Notes: generated by a model from the sequence alone, not told the origin. A DNA stretch of 64,000 nucleotides from Tenacibaculum sp. 190524A05c (GCF_964036595.1 NZ_OZ038523.1:2610501-2674500), one strand, 5' to 3'; shown: positions 36,747 through 46,477, numbered from the stretch's first letter. Program-made: numbers and translations.

Positions 36747-38042
36747 ATGAAATATTTACCAATAAACAAACAACTTTTCATAAAGAATAGAAAAAACTTT
36801 ATGGCTCAAATGAAGCCAAACAGTTTAGCTGTATTTAATTCTAATGATATTTATCCTGTAAGTGCAGATTCTACACTTCCTTTTGAACAGCACAGAGATA
36901 TTTTCTTTTTAAGTGGAGTAGATCAGGAAGAAAGTATTTTAGTGGTTTTTCCAGATTGTCCTAAAGAAAACTTAAGAGAAGTATTATTCTTAAGAGAAAC
37001 TAATGAGCATATTGCGGTTTGGGAAGGTGAAAAGCTAACGAAAGAAAAAGCTTTTGAAACTAGCGGAGTAAAAACTGTTTTTTGGTTACAAGATTTAGAG
37101 AAAGTATTGGCGGAAATGATGGCGTATGCAGATACTGTTTACATCAATACAAATGAGCATTATCGTGCAAATATTGAAACAGAAACCAGAGAAGCACGTT
37201 TTACAAAATGGTTACTAAATAAATACCCAGCACATTCTGTTGCTAAGAGTAATCCTATTTTACAACGTCTGCGTTCTGTAAAAGATCAAATCGAATTAGA
37301 TTTAATTCAAAAAGCTTGTGATATAACGGAGAAAGGTTTCAGAAGAATCTTAAACTTCGTACAACCTGATGTTTGGGAATATGAAATTGAAGCGGAGTTT
37401 TCTCATGAATTCTTAAGAAATCGTTCTAAAGGATTTGCTTATACTCCAATTATTGCTAGTGGTAGTAATGCCAATGTTTTACACTACATAGAAAATAACC
37501 AACAATGTAAAGCTGGTGAATTAATTTTACTAGATGTTGGTGCTGAATATGCAAATTATTCAAGTGATATGAGTAGAACAATTCCTGTTTCTGGACGATT
37601 TACGTATCGTCAAAGAGATGTGTATAATGCTGTAAATCGAGTTAAAAAGGATGCTACTAAAATGTTAGTTCCTGGTGCAGATTGGACAGAATATCATAAA
37701 GAGGTTGGGAAATTAATGACTTCTGAGTTGCTTGGTTTAGGATTATTAGACAAAGCCGATGTTCAAAATGAAAATCCAGATTGGCCTGCATATAAAAAGT
37801 ACTTTATGCACGGAACTTCTCACCATATGGGATTAGATACGCATGATTACGGATTATTACACGAACCGATGCAAGCGAACATGGTGTTTACTGTTGAACC
37901 AGGAATTTACTTGCCAGATGAAGGATTTGGAATTCGTTTAGAAGACGATGTTGTAATCCAAGATAACGCAGAGCCATTCAACCTAATGCGAAACATTCCA
38001 ATCGAAGCAGAAGAAATTGAAGATATTATGAACAAATCATAA
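36747..38042 (+). CDS. pepP: Xaa-Pro aminopeptidase (M24B, aminopeptidase P family)
   Basis: 431 aa from the ATG at 36747. The longest frame begins at a TTG at 36714, which belongs to the promoter -7 box, so the ATG (MKYLPINKQLFIKNRKNF) is the better start. An N-terminal creatinase-like domain (about 1-165, with FEQHRDIFFLSG) precedes the pita-bread catalytic domain. Metal ligands fit ILLDVGAEYANYSSDMSRT (two Asp), MHGTSHHMGLDTHD (His), FTVEPGIYLP (Glu) and IRLEDDVVI (Glu). It removes an N-terminal residue before proline from peptides in the cytoplasm; no signal peptide is present. Confidence 0.92.
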   Translation: MKYLPINKQLFIKNRKNFMAQMKPNSLAVFNSNDIYPVSADSTLPFEQHRDIFFLSGVDQEESILVVFPDCPKENLREVLFLRETNEHIAVWEGEKLTKEKAFETSGVKTVFWLQDLEKVLAEMMAYADTVYINTNEHYRANIETETREARFTKWLLNKYPAHSVAKSNPILQRLRSVKDQIELDLIQKACDITEKGFRRILNFVQPDVWEYEIEAEFSHEFLRNRSKGFAYTPIIASGSNANVLHYIENNQQCKAGELILLDVGAEYANYSSDMSRTIPVSGRFTYRQRDVYNAVNRVKKDATKMLVPGADWTEYHKEVGKLMTSELLGLGLLDKADVQNENPDWPAYKKYFMHGTSHHMGLDTHDYGLLHEPMQANMVFTVEPGIYLPDEGFGIRLEDDVVIQDNAEPFNLMRNIPIEAEEIEDIMNKS

Positions 38043-38049
38043 CTTATGA

Positions 38050-38076
38050 AAATCCCGTTAAAACGGGATTTTTTTT
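38050..38076 (+). terminator. Terminator after pepP
   Basis: AAATCCCGTT (38050-38059), 2-nt loop, AACGGGATTT (38062-38071), then T run. Confidence 0.9.
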
Positions 38077-38170
38077 GATCTAGTTCCAACCCTATATAGA
38101 AAATCTGATTTTAAAATAATTTCATACTTTTACCAAAATTGCACACTGAAAATCAAATTGCTATATATTC

Positions 38171-38908
38171 ATGTCAACACATTTTGAACTGAACAATATC
38201 TTATTTTTAGATATTGAAACGGTTCCTCAATATGAACATTGGAATGATGTTCCTGAGGAAACCCAACATTTATTTGAACTGAAAACTCAGTATCAACGAA
38301 AAGATGAATTCACACCAAAACAGTTTTACGAACGCGCCGGAATTTGGGCTGAGTTCGGAAAAATTATCTGTATTTCTGTTGGTTATTTTGTAGAAAAAGA
38401 AAATGATTATCAACTTCGAGTTACCTCTTTTGCAGGAGAAAATGAAAAAGATCTGCTTCTTGACTTTAAGGAATTACTGGATGTTCATTTCAATAAGAAA
38501 AAACATTTGTTATGCGCCCACAATGGTAAGGAATTCGACTTTCCTTTCATTGCTCGGAGAATGCTAATTAATGGAATCCAATTGCCTGAAAAGTTAAATC
38601 TTTTCCGCAAAAAACCATGGGAAGTTCCACATTTAGACACCATGGAATTATGGAAATTCGGAGATTACAAGCATTTTACTTCATTGAGTTTATTAACTCA
38701 TATTTTCGGTATACCTTCTCCTAAACAAGATATCGATGGAAGTGAAGTTGCGAGTGTTTATTATCAGGACAAAGATATTCCTAGAATTATTCGGTATTGC
38801 GAAAATGACACAATTGCTGTAGCACAACTGCTTCTTAAATTCAATAATTTGCCTATTTTAGAAAAGAAAAACATTCTGCAAGTCAGTTTACAACTAGAAA
38901 ATAGTTGA
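38171..38908 (+). CDS. Predicted 3'-5' exonuclease of the PolB exonuclease type
   Basis: 245 aa RNase H-like fold. Exo I motif ILFLDIETVP (about 11-20, Asp and Glu ligands), Exo II region LLCAHNGKEFDFPFIARRM (about 115-133, Asn and Asp) and Exo III RYCENDTIAVAQLLL (about 213-227, with Asp). This is the stand-alone exonuclease family related to the proofreading domain of B-family DNA polymerases. Likely a cytoplasmic DNA or RNA trimming enzyme; substrate unproven. It stands 43 bp before the fused glycerol gene. Confidence 0.88.
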   Translation: MSTHFELNNILFLDIETVPQYEHWNDVPEETQHLFELKTQYQRKDEFTPKQFYERAGIWAEFGKIICISVGYFVEKENDYQLRVTSFAGENEKDLLLDFKELLDVHFNKKKHLLCAHNGKEFDFPFIARRMLINGIQLPEKLNLFRKKPWEVPHLDTMELWKFGDYKHFTSLSLLTHIFGIPSPKQDIDGSEVASVYYQDKDIPRIIRYCENDTIAVAQLLLKFNNLPILEKKNILQVSLQLENS

Positions 38909-38950
38909 AAAACACTTCAAGAAGAATAACTAAAACCCTCACAATAAGCA

Positions 38951-41900
38951 ATGGAGCAAAAATATCTAGTCGCTTTCGATCAAGGTACAACAAGTACACG
39001 AACAATTATTTTCGATAAAAAAGGACAAATAAAAGCGATTGCTCAAAAAGAATTAACGCAGCATTATCCTAAATCTGGTTGGGTTGAACACGATCCTGTT
39101 GAGATTTTTAATGATCAACAAGCAACTTTTCATGAAGCTGTTAAAAAATCAGGAATTCAACCTTCAGAAATTGCAGCCGTAGGAATCACCAATCAACGTG
39201 AAACTACAGTAGTTTGGGATAAAGAAACAGGAGAACCTGTTCATAATGCAATTGTTTGGCTAGATAAGCGAACTACAGCTATTTGTGAAGATTTAAAAAA
39301 TCGTGGATTATCAAATTATGTTCGAGAACATACTGGTTTGGTCATCGACTCTTATTTTTCTGCTACAAAATTAAAATGGATACTAGATAATGTTGATGGT
39401 GTTAAAGAAAAAGCTGCGGTTGGTAAGCTTTGCTTTGGAACTATCGATAGCTGGTTGATTTATAAATTTACCAATCATCAAAAACATGTTACGGATCACA
39501 GTAATGCATCTCGTACCATGATTTACGATATCAAGAATTTAAGTTGGGACGATACTTTACTCAAGGCTTTAGAAATTCCGACTTCTTTACTACCTAAAGT
39601 ACAGACATCATCTTCACATTTTGGAGATATTAATTTTGAAGGAAATACAATTCCAATCTATGGTGTTGCGGGAGATCAACAAGCTTCTTTATTTGGACAA
39701 GGTGGTTTCAAATCTGGAATCGCTAAAAATACGTACGGAACAGGATGTTTCATGCTATTAAACACGGGAACAAAACAAGTTCAATCAGAAAGTGGTTTAC
39801 TAACCACCTTAACGTGTAGTCTAGAATCAGAACCTGTTCAATATGCATTGGAAGGAAGTGTTTTCGTTGGTGGAGCCTCAATTCAGTGGTTACGAGATCG
39901 AATGAAATTAATTGATAATGCTGCCGATACAGAAGCCATTTGTAATAGTATTCCACCGTTAAAAAATATTTATGTTGTTCCTGCTTTTGCTGGTTTAGGT
40001 GCTCCGTATTGGGATGCAGAAGCTAAAGGTAGTATTTATGGAATGACGTTAGATACTGGAAAAGAGGAAATTATTAAAGCTACTGTTGAAGCTTTAGCGT
40101 ATCAAACCAAAGATGTAATTACTGCTATGATTAAAGATAGTGGTAAAGAAATGATAACACTAAAAGTTGATGGTGGAGCAAGTGCAAACAACTATTTAAT
40201 GCAATTTCAATCCGACATTTTAAATGTTGCTGTTGATCGACCAAAAATGATTGAAGTTACTGCTTTTGGAGCCGCATTATTAGCTGGAATAAAAGCTGGT
40301 GTTTGGACTAAAGAAGATATTGAAACCATTAGAGAAGTTGATACTATTTTTACCACCAAAATGAAACCTAAGGTTCGTAAGAAAAAGTATAAAGGTTGGT
40401 TAAAAGCTATTGAAAAAACACAAACGTCTAAGAAGAAAAAATTAAAACCTCAACCTGTTCGTTTTTCAGTTTTAGATCGTGATAAGCACCTTAAAAAATT
40501 AAAATCAGAAACTTTTGATTTGCTCGTTATTGGCGGAGGAATTACAGGAGCTGGAATTGCATTAGATGCATCTTCTAGAGGAATGAAAGTTTGCTTGGTT
40601 GAAAAAAACGATTTTGCTTCTGGAACTAGCAATAAATCAACAAAACTTATACATGGTGGACTTCGATACCTAAAGCAATTAGAAATTGGATTGGTAAGAG
40701 AATCTGGTTCAGAACGTGCAATTGTTCATAAACTAGCGCCGCATTTAGTAATTCCAGAAAAGATGTTGTTGCCTTTAATTGAAGGTGGAACTTATGGTAA
40801 AATGATGACTGCAATTGGTTTGAAGGTTTACGATTTATTGGCCAATGTTGGCGGAGATGATGCTCGAAGAATGCTGGATAAAAAAGAAACCATGGAAAAA
40901 GAGCCAATGTTAGATGAAAAAATAACATTGGGTAGTGGTTATTATGCAGAATACAGAACAGACGATGCCAGACTTACCATAGAAATTCTTAAAAAAGCCA
41001 CGGAATTTGGTGCTACAGTAATTAATTATTGTGAAATGGAATCTTTCCTTTACAATAAAGAAGGAAAAATTGAAAATGTACAATGTGTCGACATCAATAC
41101 TGGTAAAAAATTCAATGTAAAAGCGCGAAATTATGTTTCTGCTGCCGGACCTTGGGTTGATTTACTGAGAGAGAAAGACACCTCTATGAACAACAAACAC
41201 TTGCATTTAACCAAAGGTGTTCATATTGTTTTTCCGCACGAGAAATTACCAATTAAACAGTCAGTTTATTTTGATGTACCTGATGGAAGAATGGTTTTTG
41301 CAATTCCAAGAGGAAGATGCACCTATGTTGGAACTACAGACACGAATTATTATGGTAGTTTGGATCGCGTAGTTGCTACTAAAGAAGATGCTGAGTATCT
41401 TTTAGAAGCAGTGAATAATACATTTCCCGATGTTGATTTGACCATCAAGGACATCGAATCGAATTGGGCCGGTTTACGACCTTTAATTCATGAAGAGGAA
41501 AAGGATCCTTCAGAACTATCAAGAAAAGACGAGATTTTCATCTCTAAAAGCGGATTGATATCTATTGCAGGAGGAAAACTCACTGGATATCGTAAAATGG
41601 CACATCGTGTTATTGATGCTGTTTTAAAAACCATGGATGAAAAAAGAAGAAATTCCTATAAAAAATCGCAAACGGAAAACATCTTGTTGGTAAATCCAAG
41701 TATGCATTCGGTTGAAGAAGTTGAGGCTTATCAACTAGAATTAGAAAAACAACTTTCTGATTTAGGAGTTAATGATGCTTACTATGCTTGGCACTTATGC
41801 ACTACCTATGGTAAAAAAGCAAATACAATTCTGGAAAGAACTTCGTTTTTTGCTAGTGGAAGCATTGAGCAACGATTAATTCGTGCAGAATTATGGTACT

Positions 41901-42118
41901 GCATCAATTTTGAAATGACAAATAGTTTAGCTGATTTCTTTGTGAGACGTACTGGAAGGTTATATTTCAATATTGAAAGTATTTCTAAACATTTAGACAT
42001 AATTATCAATGATTTTGTTCGCAGTTTAGACTGGGATGAAAATCGAGTTCATGAAGAAAAAACGTTATTGAACCAACTTTTAGCTGACGCAACAACCTAT
42101 TACGATTCAGAGTTTTAA
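38951..42118 (+). CDS. Fused glycerol kinase and glycerol-3-phosphate dehydrogenase
   Basis: 1055 aa single open frame holding two enzymes. Residues 1 to about 485 are glycerol kinase (GlpK): VAFDQGTTSTRTIIFD, NAIVWLDKRT, FGTIDSWLIYKFT, GLGAPYWDAEAKG and VDGGASANNYLMQ. A basic linker of about 25 residues (KTQTSKKKKLKPQPV, near 487-501) joins it to an FAD-dependent glycerol-3-phosphate dehydrogenase (GlpD): dinucleotide-binding VIGGGITGAGIALDASSRG near 525, SNKSTKLIHGGLRYL, and a C-terminal domain ending in the last 130 residues. The first step (glycerol + ATP to glycerol 3-phosphate) and second step (to dihydroxyacetone phosphate, electrons to quinone) would sit in one polypeptide. No glpF is adjacent. 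No stop or start interrupts the junction. Confidence 0.93.
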   Translation: MEQKYLVAFDQGTTSTRTIIFDKKGQIKAIAQKELTQHYPKSGWVEHDPVEIFNDQQATFHEAVKKSGIQPSEIAAVGITNQRETTVVWDKETGEPVHNAIVWLDKRTTAICEDLKNRGLSNYVREHTGLVIDSYFSATKLKWILDNVDGVKEKAAVGKLCFGTIDSWLIYKFTNHQKHVTDHSNASRTMIYDIKNLSWDDTLLKALEIPTSLLPKVQTSSSHFGDINFEGNTIPIYGVAGDQQASLFGQGGFKSGIAKNTYGTGCFMLLNTGTKQVQSESGLLTTLTCSLESEPVQYALEGSVFVGGASIQWLRDRMKLIDNAADTEAICNSIPPLKNIYVVPAFAGLGAPYWDAEAKGSIYGMTLDTGKEEIIKATVEALAYQTKDVITAMIKDSGKEMITLKVDGGASANNYLMQFQSDILNVAVDRPKMIEVTAFGAALLAGIKAGVWTKEDIETIREVDTIFTTKMKPKVRKKKYKGWLKAIEKTQTSKKKKLKPQPVRFSVLDRDKHLKKLKSETFDLLVIGGGITGAGIALDASSRGMKVCLVEKNDFASGTSNKSTKLIHGGLRYLKQLEIGLVRESGSERAIVHKLAPHLVIPEKMLLPLIEGGTYGKMMTAIGLKVYDLLANVGGDDARRMLDKKETMEKEPMLDEKITLGSGYYAEYRTDDARLTIEILKKATEFGATVINYCEMESFLYNKEGKIENVQCVDINTGKKFNVKARNYVSAAGPWVDLLREKDTSMNNKHLHLTKGVHIVFPHEKLPIKQSVYFDVPDGRMVFAIPRGRCTYVGTTDTNYYGSLDRVVATKEDAEYLLEAVNNTFPDVDLTIKDIESNWAGLRPLIHEEEKDPSELSRKDEIFISKSGLISIAGGKLTGYRKMAHRVIDAVLKTMDEKRRNSYKKSQTENILLVNPSMHSVEEVEAYQLELEKQLSDLGVNDAYYAWHLCTTYGKKANTILERTSFFASGSIEQRLIRAELWYCINFEMTNSLADFFVRRTGRLYFNIESISKHLDIIINDFVRSLDWDENRVHEEKTLLNQLLADATTYYDSEF

Positions 42119-42208
42119 TACTTACATCTTGTTTTTTTACCTAGTTGTAAGGATATTCTCTAGCTCAGAAGATTATAATTTTATAAATACTTAAAAGCTT
42201 TAAAGATC

Positions 42209-42242
42209 AAGCGCATTCTCATAAAGAATTGCGCTTTTCTTT
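42209..42242 (+). terminator. Terminator after the fused glycerol gene
   Basis: AAGCGCATTCT pairs with AGAATTGCGCTT with a one-base bulge, followed by TTTCTTTTC. Confidence 0.75.
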
Positions 42243-42283
42243 TCTTCTGTTTTTAAGTATATTACAACTCAAATCAACCAACC

Positions 42284-42997
42284 ATGAGCTCAAAAATCGA
42301 TCTAACTTTCTTAAAACAATTATTCCCTAAAAATGGTAACTTCTTAAAAACCGTCTTTATTATTGCGCTTATTCTTTTAGGCAGTATCAGTTTTTATAAA
42401 ACAACCAGCTTTTTTACAGTTCAAGCGGATGAAATGAATGGATATTTCCAGGATAAAGATTCTATTATTGAAAAAACAGTTTTCGCGTATCAATCGGATA
42501 AAAAGGAAATAAAACAATTAAAAGAACAGTTTGAAATTCTTTCATTGCTAAAAAAACCTCATTTAGTTACTGCTAAAAAATACGCATCTTTCAATTATTC
42601 GTTTTCAATTTTCTTAACCTTATTTCTAACCATTACAGCAATTTTAGGATTTATCATTGTAAAAATAGGTTGGGATAACGTTACTAGTTTTTATTTAAAA
42701 ACAGCTTTTTTAATATCGTTCTTCTTCTCTTCTATCTTTGGAATTTTACCTAAAGTATTAGGGAATCAAGACAACATAAAAAATAACTTAACTAAATATA
42801 ACTTCTACAACGGATTACAACTTGATGTGTATAGTTTAATCAATGATAATAAAGGTTACTTAGAGCGAAATACAACGCAATCTCTTGACAGTTTAAATCT
42901 GGAAATTTTAGCGATTACTCAAAATATTAAAGAAAATCAGGACTTGTATTTCGATGTTTATATTGATAGAGTTCCGAAGGAAATCAAACCTTTTTAA
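42284..42997 (+). CDS. Membrane protein of unknown function
   Basis: 237 aa with three predicted membrane segments: VFIIALILLGSISFY (about 25-39), FSIFLTLFLTITAILGFIIV (about 105-124) and TAFLISFFFSSIFGILP (about 143-159). The part between the first two (about 45-100) is charged and helical, and the C-terminal 75 residues are hydrophilic and helical. I recognise no family. Flanked by terminators on the left and by a decarboxylase gene 140 bp to the right. Confidence 0.7.
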   Translation: MSSKIDLTFLKQLFPKNGNFLKTVFIIALILLGSISFYKTTSFFTVQADEMNGYFQDKDSIIEKTVFAYQSDKKEIKQLKEQFEILSLLKKPHLVTAKKYASFNYSFSIFLTLFLTITAILGFIIVKIGWDNVTSFYLKTAFLISFFFSSIFGILPKVLGNQDNIKNNLTKYNFYNGLQLDVYSLINDNKGYLERNTTQSLDSLNLEILAITQNIKENQDLYFDVYIDRVPKEIKPF

Positions 42998-43137
42998 ATT
43001 CATTTTAATAACCTAATCTCTTCCATACCTAAATCAGCATCTTTTATACATTAATTCCTTGGTGTTAAGGTCTTTTTCACAAAATCAATCTATGTTTTCG
43101 ACAACTTTGGTATATAATTTAACCAACCTCATTAAAC

Positions 43138-44421
43138 ATGGAAACATTAACACCTATCTTAACAAAAAAACATGAGCCGGTAGTGTCTTCTTTACAAGAA
43201 ATTCTTGCAGAAGATCCAGCAATGGCTGCTGCATTAACTGCATCTTTGAATGTTGCTGTTGCTGCTGCTAAGAAAAATTTAAACTCAGATTTGTACAATG
43301 CAATTAATAACGAGTTTAAAGGAAACGGATGGCCAACATCTATATCTGCGTATTTAGATTACTTAGATTTATACGTACGAATGGTTCCTAATGAGCGTAA
43401 CGATCCTGAATACCCAAATGCTTGGAAAAGTAACGGAGAAAAAAACGGTTATAACCAAAAGGTATACGACTTACTTTGTCAATCATATTGGTTAATTGAT
43501 CAAAAAATTCCAGGAACAAATACGACCATGCAAAGCTTTGAAAAATTCGCTGATTGGTTAGTTCAATTCGCTGTAGCTTGGGGTAAATTTTTAGATACTC
43601 CTGCTTCTTTAACTAAAGAGAGTTTACATTCTTTCAAGTATGATAGAATGTATAATTTCCCATTATATGCTAAGAATGAAGATTCTTGGAAAACATTCAA
43701 TCAGTTTTTCTATAGAGAGTTTAATGACGCCGACCCTAATACTGGGATTAGTCCATTACGTCCTATTACCGCTCCAAATGACAACACAGTTGTGGTTTCG
43801 CCTGCAGACTGCACATACAAACAGTTTTATCCAATTGATCAAGATGGAAATGTAATTGGTCTTGAAGGAGATAAAAAACAACTTAAATTAAAAGGAACGC
43901 ATACTATCGGAACTATAAGTGATTTATTACAGGATAGTCCGTATGTGAACGACTTTAATGGCGGAACTTTTGTTCACTATTTCTTAAGTCCGTTTGATTA
44001 TCACCGTTTCCATACACCAGTAAGTGGAGAGGTTAAAGAAATAAGACCAATAGATGGAAAAGTTTACTTAAACGTAGAATTAAAACCAGACGGACAATGG
44101 GATGCTCCTGATGGTGCTGGAGATGGTTACGAGTTTACCCAAGCAAGAGGTTTAATTGTTGTAGATGCTGGACCAGAAGTTGGAAAAGTAGCAATTTTAC
44201 CAATTGGTATGTGCCAAGTTTCTGGTGTAAAAATGTATGAAGATTTACTAGGAGAAAATGTAGTAAAAGGACAAGAGTTTGGTAAATTCAGATTCGGCGG
44301 ATCTGATATTATCATGTTATTCCAAAAGCCACCAAGAGATATTTACATGTATAAATATAGTCCAGGTCAAGAACCAATTCACTTTCAATACGGACAAGCA
44401 TCTGTGTTATTCAATAAGTAA
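43138..44421 (+). CDS. Pyruvoyl-dependent decarboxylase of the PSD family, PsiD-like architecture
   Basis: 427 aa. An N-terminal phosphatidylserine-decarboxylase-related domain (PSDC type, about 20-150) precedes the PSD catalytic domain (about 165-425). Self-processing residues by comparison with PSD: Asp224 in VSPADCTY, His289 and His292 in FLSPFDYHRFHTPVSG, and Ser389 in FRFGGSDI, the GS bond that would be cut to make the pyruvoyl group. Classical bacterial PSD is shorter, membrane-associated and lacks the extra N-terminal domain. The two-domain build and length are those of the fungal PsiD-type amino acid decarboxylases, so a soluble amino acid substrate is possible. No phospholipid synthesis gene is adjacent. 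Confidence 0.82.
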   Translation: METLTPILTKKHEPVVSSLQEILAEDPAMAAALTASLNVAVAAAKKNLNSDLYNAINNEFKGNGWPTSISAYLDYLDLYVRMVPNERNDPEYPNAWKSNGEKNGYNQKVYDLLCQSYWLIDQKIPGTNTTMQSFEKFADWLVQFAVAWGKFLDTPASLTKESLHSFKYDRMYNFPLYAKNEDSWKTFNQFFYREFNDADPNTGISPLRPITAPNDNTVVVSPADCTYKQFYPIDQDGNVIGLEGDKKQLKLKGTHTIGTISDLLQDSPYVNDFNGGTFVHYFLSPFDYHRFHTPVSGEVKEIRPIDGKVYLNVELKPDGQWDAPDGAGDGYEFTQARGLIVVDAGPEVGKVAILPIGMCQVSGVKMYEDLLGENVVKGQEFGKFRFGGSDIIMLFQKPPRDIYMYKYSPGQEPIHFQYGQASVLFNK

Positions 44422-44471
44422 TCAGCAAACGTTGATATTGGATTAGTTTTTGAAGTTTTTAATTCAATGAG

Positions 44472-44503
44472 AAAAGGAAGATATTATGTCTTCCTTTTTT
44501 ATT
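44472..44503 (+). terminator. Terminator after the PSD-family gene
   Basis: AAAAGGAAGA (44472-44481), 7-nt loop, TCTTCCTTTT (44489-44498), then T residues. Confidence 0.85.
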
Positions 44504-44577
44504 TCAAATAGTTTATCTTTTTTCATCGAAAAATGTAACAACTTAAAACTTGGTTTGTCTTTTCTAAAAATATTTTC

Positions 44578-45912
44578 ATGCTTAAAAAACTAGTATTAGT
44601 CTTAATCGCTTTAACTTTCTTCAACTGTAAGAACAATCCGAATCAAAATATACAAACCGAAGGCTTAAACAGGCATGAAAAATGGGTTTTTGATATCAAC
44701 TATTTCGAAAAAGAGTTTTTAAACAAGGCTAAAACCTATACAGAAACTTCAAAAGACTCATGTCTTGTTTTATTAAATACCTTAAAAAAGAATATTGATA
44801 ACCTTACTGATTTTCAAATTAGATTAGAGTTATCAAAATGTGTTGTATTAGCTGATAATGCTCATACTGAAATTGTTGTACCTCTTCTTTCTCAGATTCC
44901 TTTGCGTTTATATCGTTTTTCTGATGGATTACGTGTTATTAGAACTGATTCTATGAATGCTACATACTTAGGATCAAAACTTTTAAAAATAAACGATTTA
45001 GAAATACCAAAAATCGAGGAGAAACTATTTCCTTACTTATCTGGAATTGAAAATTGGAAAAGATTTAAAACTCGAGATTGTATGCTTGCTCCTGAATTGC
45101 TACATGCATTGGATTTAAATAAAAGCAAAGACTCATTAAAAGTTACTTTACTTAAAGATAGAGATACTGTTCATATCAAACTTGCTGCACAAAAATTCAA
45201 TAAAGATCGTTATTGGTTTGAATCATGGGCAAATTTATATCCTATTGATAGTAAAGAAAACAATTGGCAATTTCTAAAGAAGCAAACTAGTAACTTACCA
45301 TTATACTTGAAACGTGCTGAAGAGGGTGTTTTTTATGATTTTAACACAACTGAAAAGATCGCCTATTTTCAAATTAATTCCTTTTGGGATAAATGTCCGA
45401 ACTTCAAAGAAAGAGTAGACACATTTAATACAAAACTGAAGTCGAAAAAAGACTACGATGTGGTTATTGACTTGCGTTTTTATACTGGAGGAAATTATGC
45501 CTACGCAAAAAAACTTGCCACTCAACCTCCGAAAATTATCAATTCTGATAAAAAAATCTATTTAGTAGTTTCTGAAAAAACTTATTCTGCTGGTATTGTA
45601 ACAGCCGCAAGAGTTAAGCATTTTGCCAAAGATAAAATTGTCATTGTTGGTGAAGAAGTTGGAGATCGCTTAAAGTTTTGGGCAGAAAGTGTTGCTTGTG
45701 TTTTACCTCATTCTAACATTAGAGCATATAATTCTATGGAAGAGCACGATTGGAAAGACAATAGCAAGAGTATTTTTAGAACTCACTATCCTAACTTTTT
45801 TCATGGAGTTGCTGCTAAAAACTTAAACTTAGATCAAGAAATACAATTAAGTATTGAAGATTATTTGCAGGATAAGGATCCAATTATGGAATGGATTCTT
45901 AAGCAGAAGTAA
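44578..45912 (+). CDS. S41-like peptidase-fold lipoprotein
   Basis: 444 aa. Lipoprotein signal (LVLVLIALTFFNC, Cys17). The C-terminal half resembles the catalytic core of C-terminal processing peptidases (S41): IAYFQINSFWDKC, DVVIDLRFYTGGNYAYAKKLA, then SEKTYSAGIVTAAR (about 336-349) with the position of the nucleophilic Ser in YSAG, and IVGEEVGDRLKFWAE. The usual PDZ domain is not evident; a short PDZ-like turn LGSKLLKINDLEI (near 135) may be a reduced one. Probably a surface or periplasmic protease-like protein with no known substrate. Confidence 0.72.
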   Translation: MLKKLVLVLIALTFFNCKNNPNQNIQTEGLNRHEKWVFDINYFEKEFLNKAKTYTETSKDSCLVLLNTLKKNIDNLTDFQIRLELSKCVVLADNAHTEIVVPLLSQIPLRLYRFSDGLRVIRTDSMNATYLGSKLLKINDLEIPKIEEKLFPYLSGIENWKRFKTRDCMLAPELLHALDLNKSKDSLKVTLLKDRDTVHIKLAAQKFNKDRYWFESWANLYPIDSKENNWQFLKKQTSNLPLYLKRAEEGVFYDFNTTEKIAYFQINSFWDKCPNFKERVDTFNTKLKSKKDYDVVIDLRFYTGGNYAYAKKLATQPPKIINSDKKIYLVVSEKTYSAGIVTAARVKHFAKDKIVIVGEEVGDRLKFWAESVACVLPHSNIRAYNSMEEHDWKDNSKSIFRTHYPNFFHGVAAKNLNLDQEIQLSIEDYLQDKDPIMEWILKQK

Positions 45913-46039
45913 TTTAAACATCAAACCTTATATTCAATATTATCTTTCTTCTTTTTCCATAATATAGTTGGTTAATTATACCTAATTATAGGTATTTAAG
46001 ACACTTCACATCCTTCATACTTTTATCAAAAGATAAATT

Positions 46040-46354
46040 ATGAAGACTAATAGCATCTCAAAATTAAAAGTTGAACTGGATAAATCGCCTGAATTAAAAC
46101 AATCTTTTCTAAATGATCCGATACACTTCATTAACTCAGTTGATACAAAAGACCCTATAAAAGATAAAATAGTATTCTTAGTTATTGTTGGAATTGTTGG
46201 AGTTGTATTACTGATATCAATAATTCTAGGAGCTGTAATCATATTTAAAAGTTCAGATGTAAGTAAGGCAAAAGTTCCTGAATTTATAGTATCAATAGGG
46301 TCAACAGCATTAGGTGCCATAGTTGGGCTTTTAGCCCCAACTCCAAGGAGTTAA
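46040..46354 (+). CDS. Small two-helix membrane protein of unknown function
   Basis: 104 aa. A short N-terminal soluble segment (KLKVELDKSPELKQSFLNDPIHFINSV) has a rhythm reminiscent of nif11/NHLP-type leader regions, but no GG cleavage site or modifying enzyme is nearby. Two hydrophobic segments follow: IVFLVIVGIVGVVLLISIILGAVIIF (about 45-70) and FIVSIGSTALGAIVGLLAP (about 82-100). I recognise no family. The next gene starts 123 bp downstream. Confidence 0.6.
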   Translation: MKTNSISKLKVELDKSPELKQSFLNDPIHFINSVDTKDPIKDKIVFLVIVGIVGVVLLISIILGAVIIFKSSDVSKAKVPEFIVSIGSTALGAIVGLLAPTPRS

Positions 46355-46477
46355 ACTTGATCTATAATTAGACTCCAGAAATGGTTTACCCAATAGTTTT
46401 GCGATTCATGCTTCAGAATAATATTTCGTTTTATGTTTTCACAAAGGTTTACATAGAAGTATAAAAAATTACACAAA

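Noticed and set aside
43138..44421. Assignment of the decarboxylase as canonical phosphatidylserine decarboxylase (psd)
   Set aside because: The extra N-terminal domain, the GGSD motif and the absence of pssA or other lipid genes make a plain psd label too strong.
46040..46130. Leader-peptide-like N-terminus of the 104-aa protein, considered as a RiPP precursor
   Set aside because: No GG or similar cleavage site, two membrane helices instead of a core peptide, and no modifying enzyme or peptidase transporter nearby.
46015..46320. Open frame of 101 aa on the minus strand opposite the 104-aa membrane gene
   Set aside because: The plus-strand frame has a better start, a sensible soluble-then-membrane layout and the same direction as its neighbours; the reverse frame looks like its shadow, though with two unknown proteins this is not fully settled.
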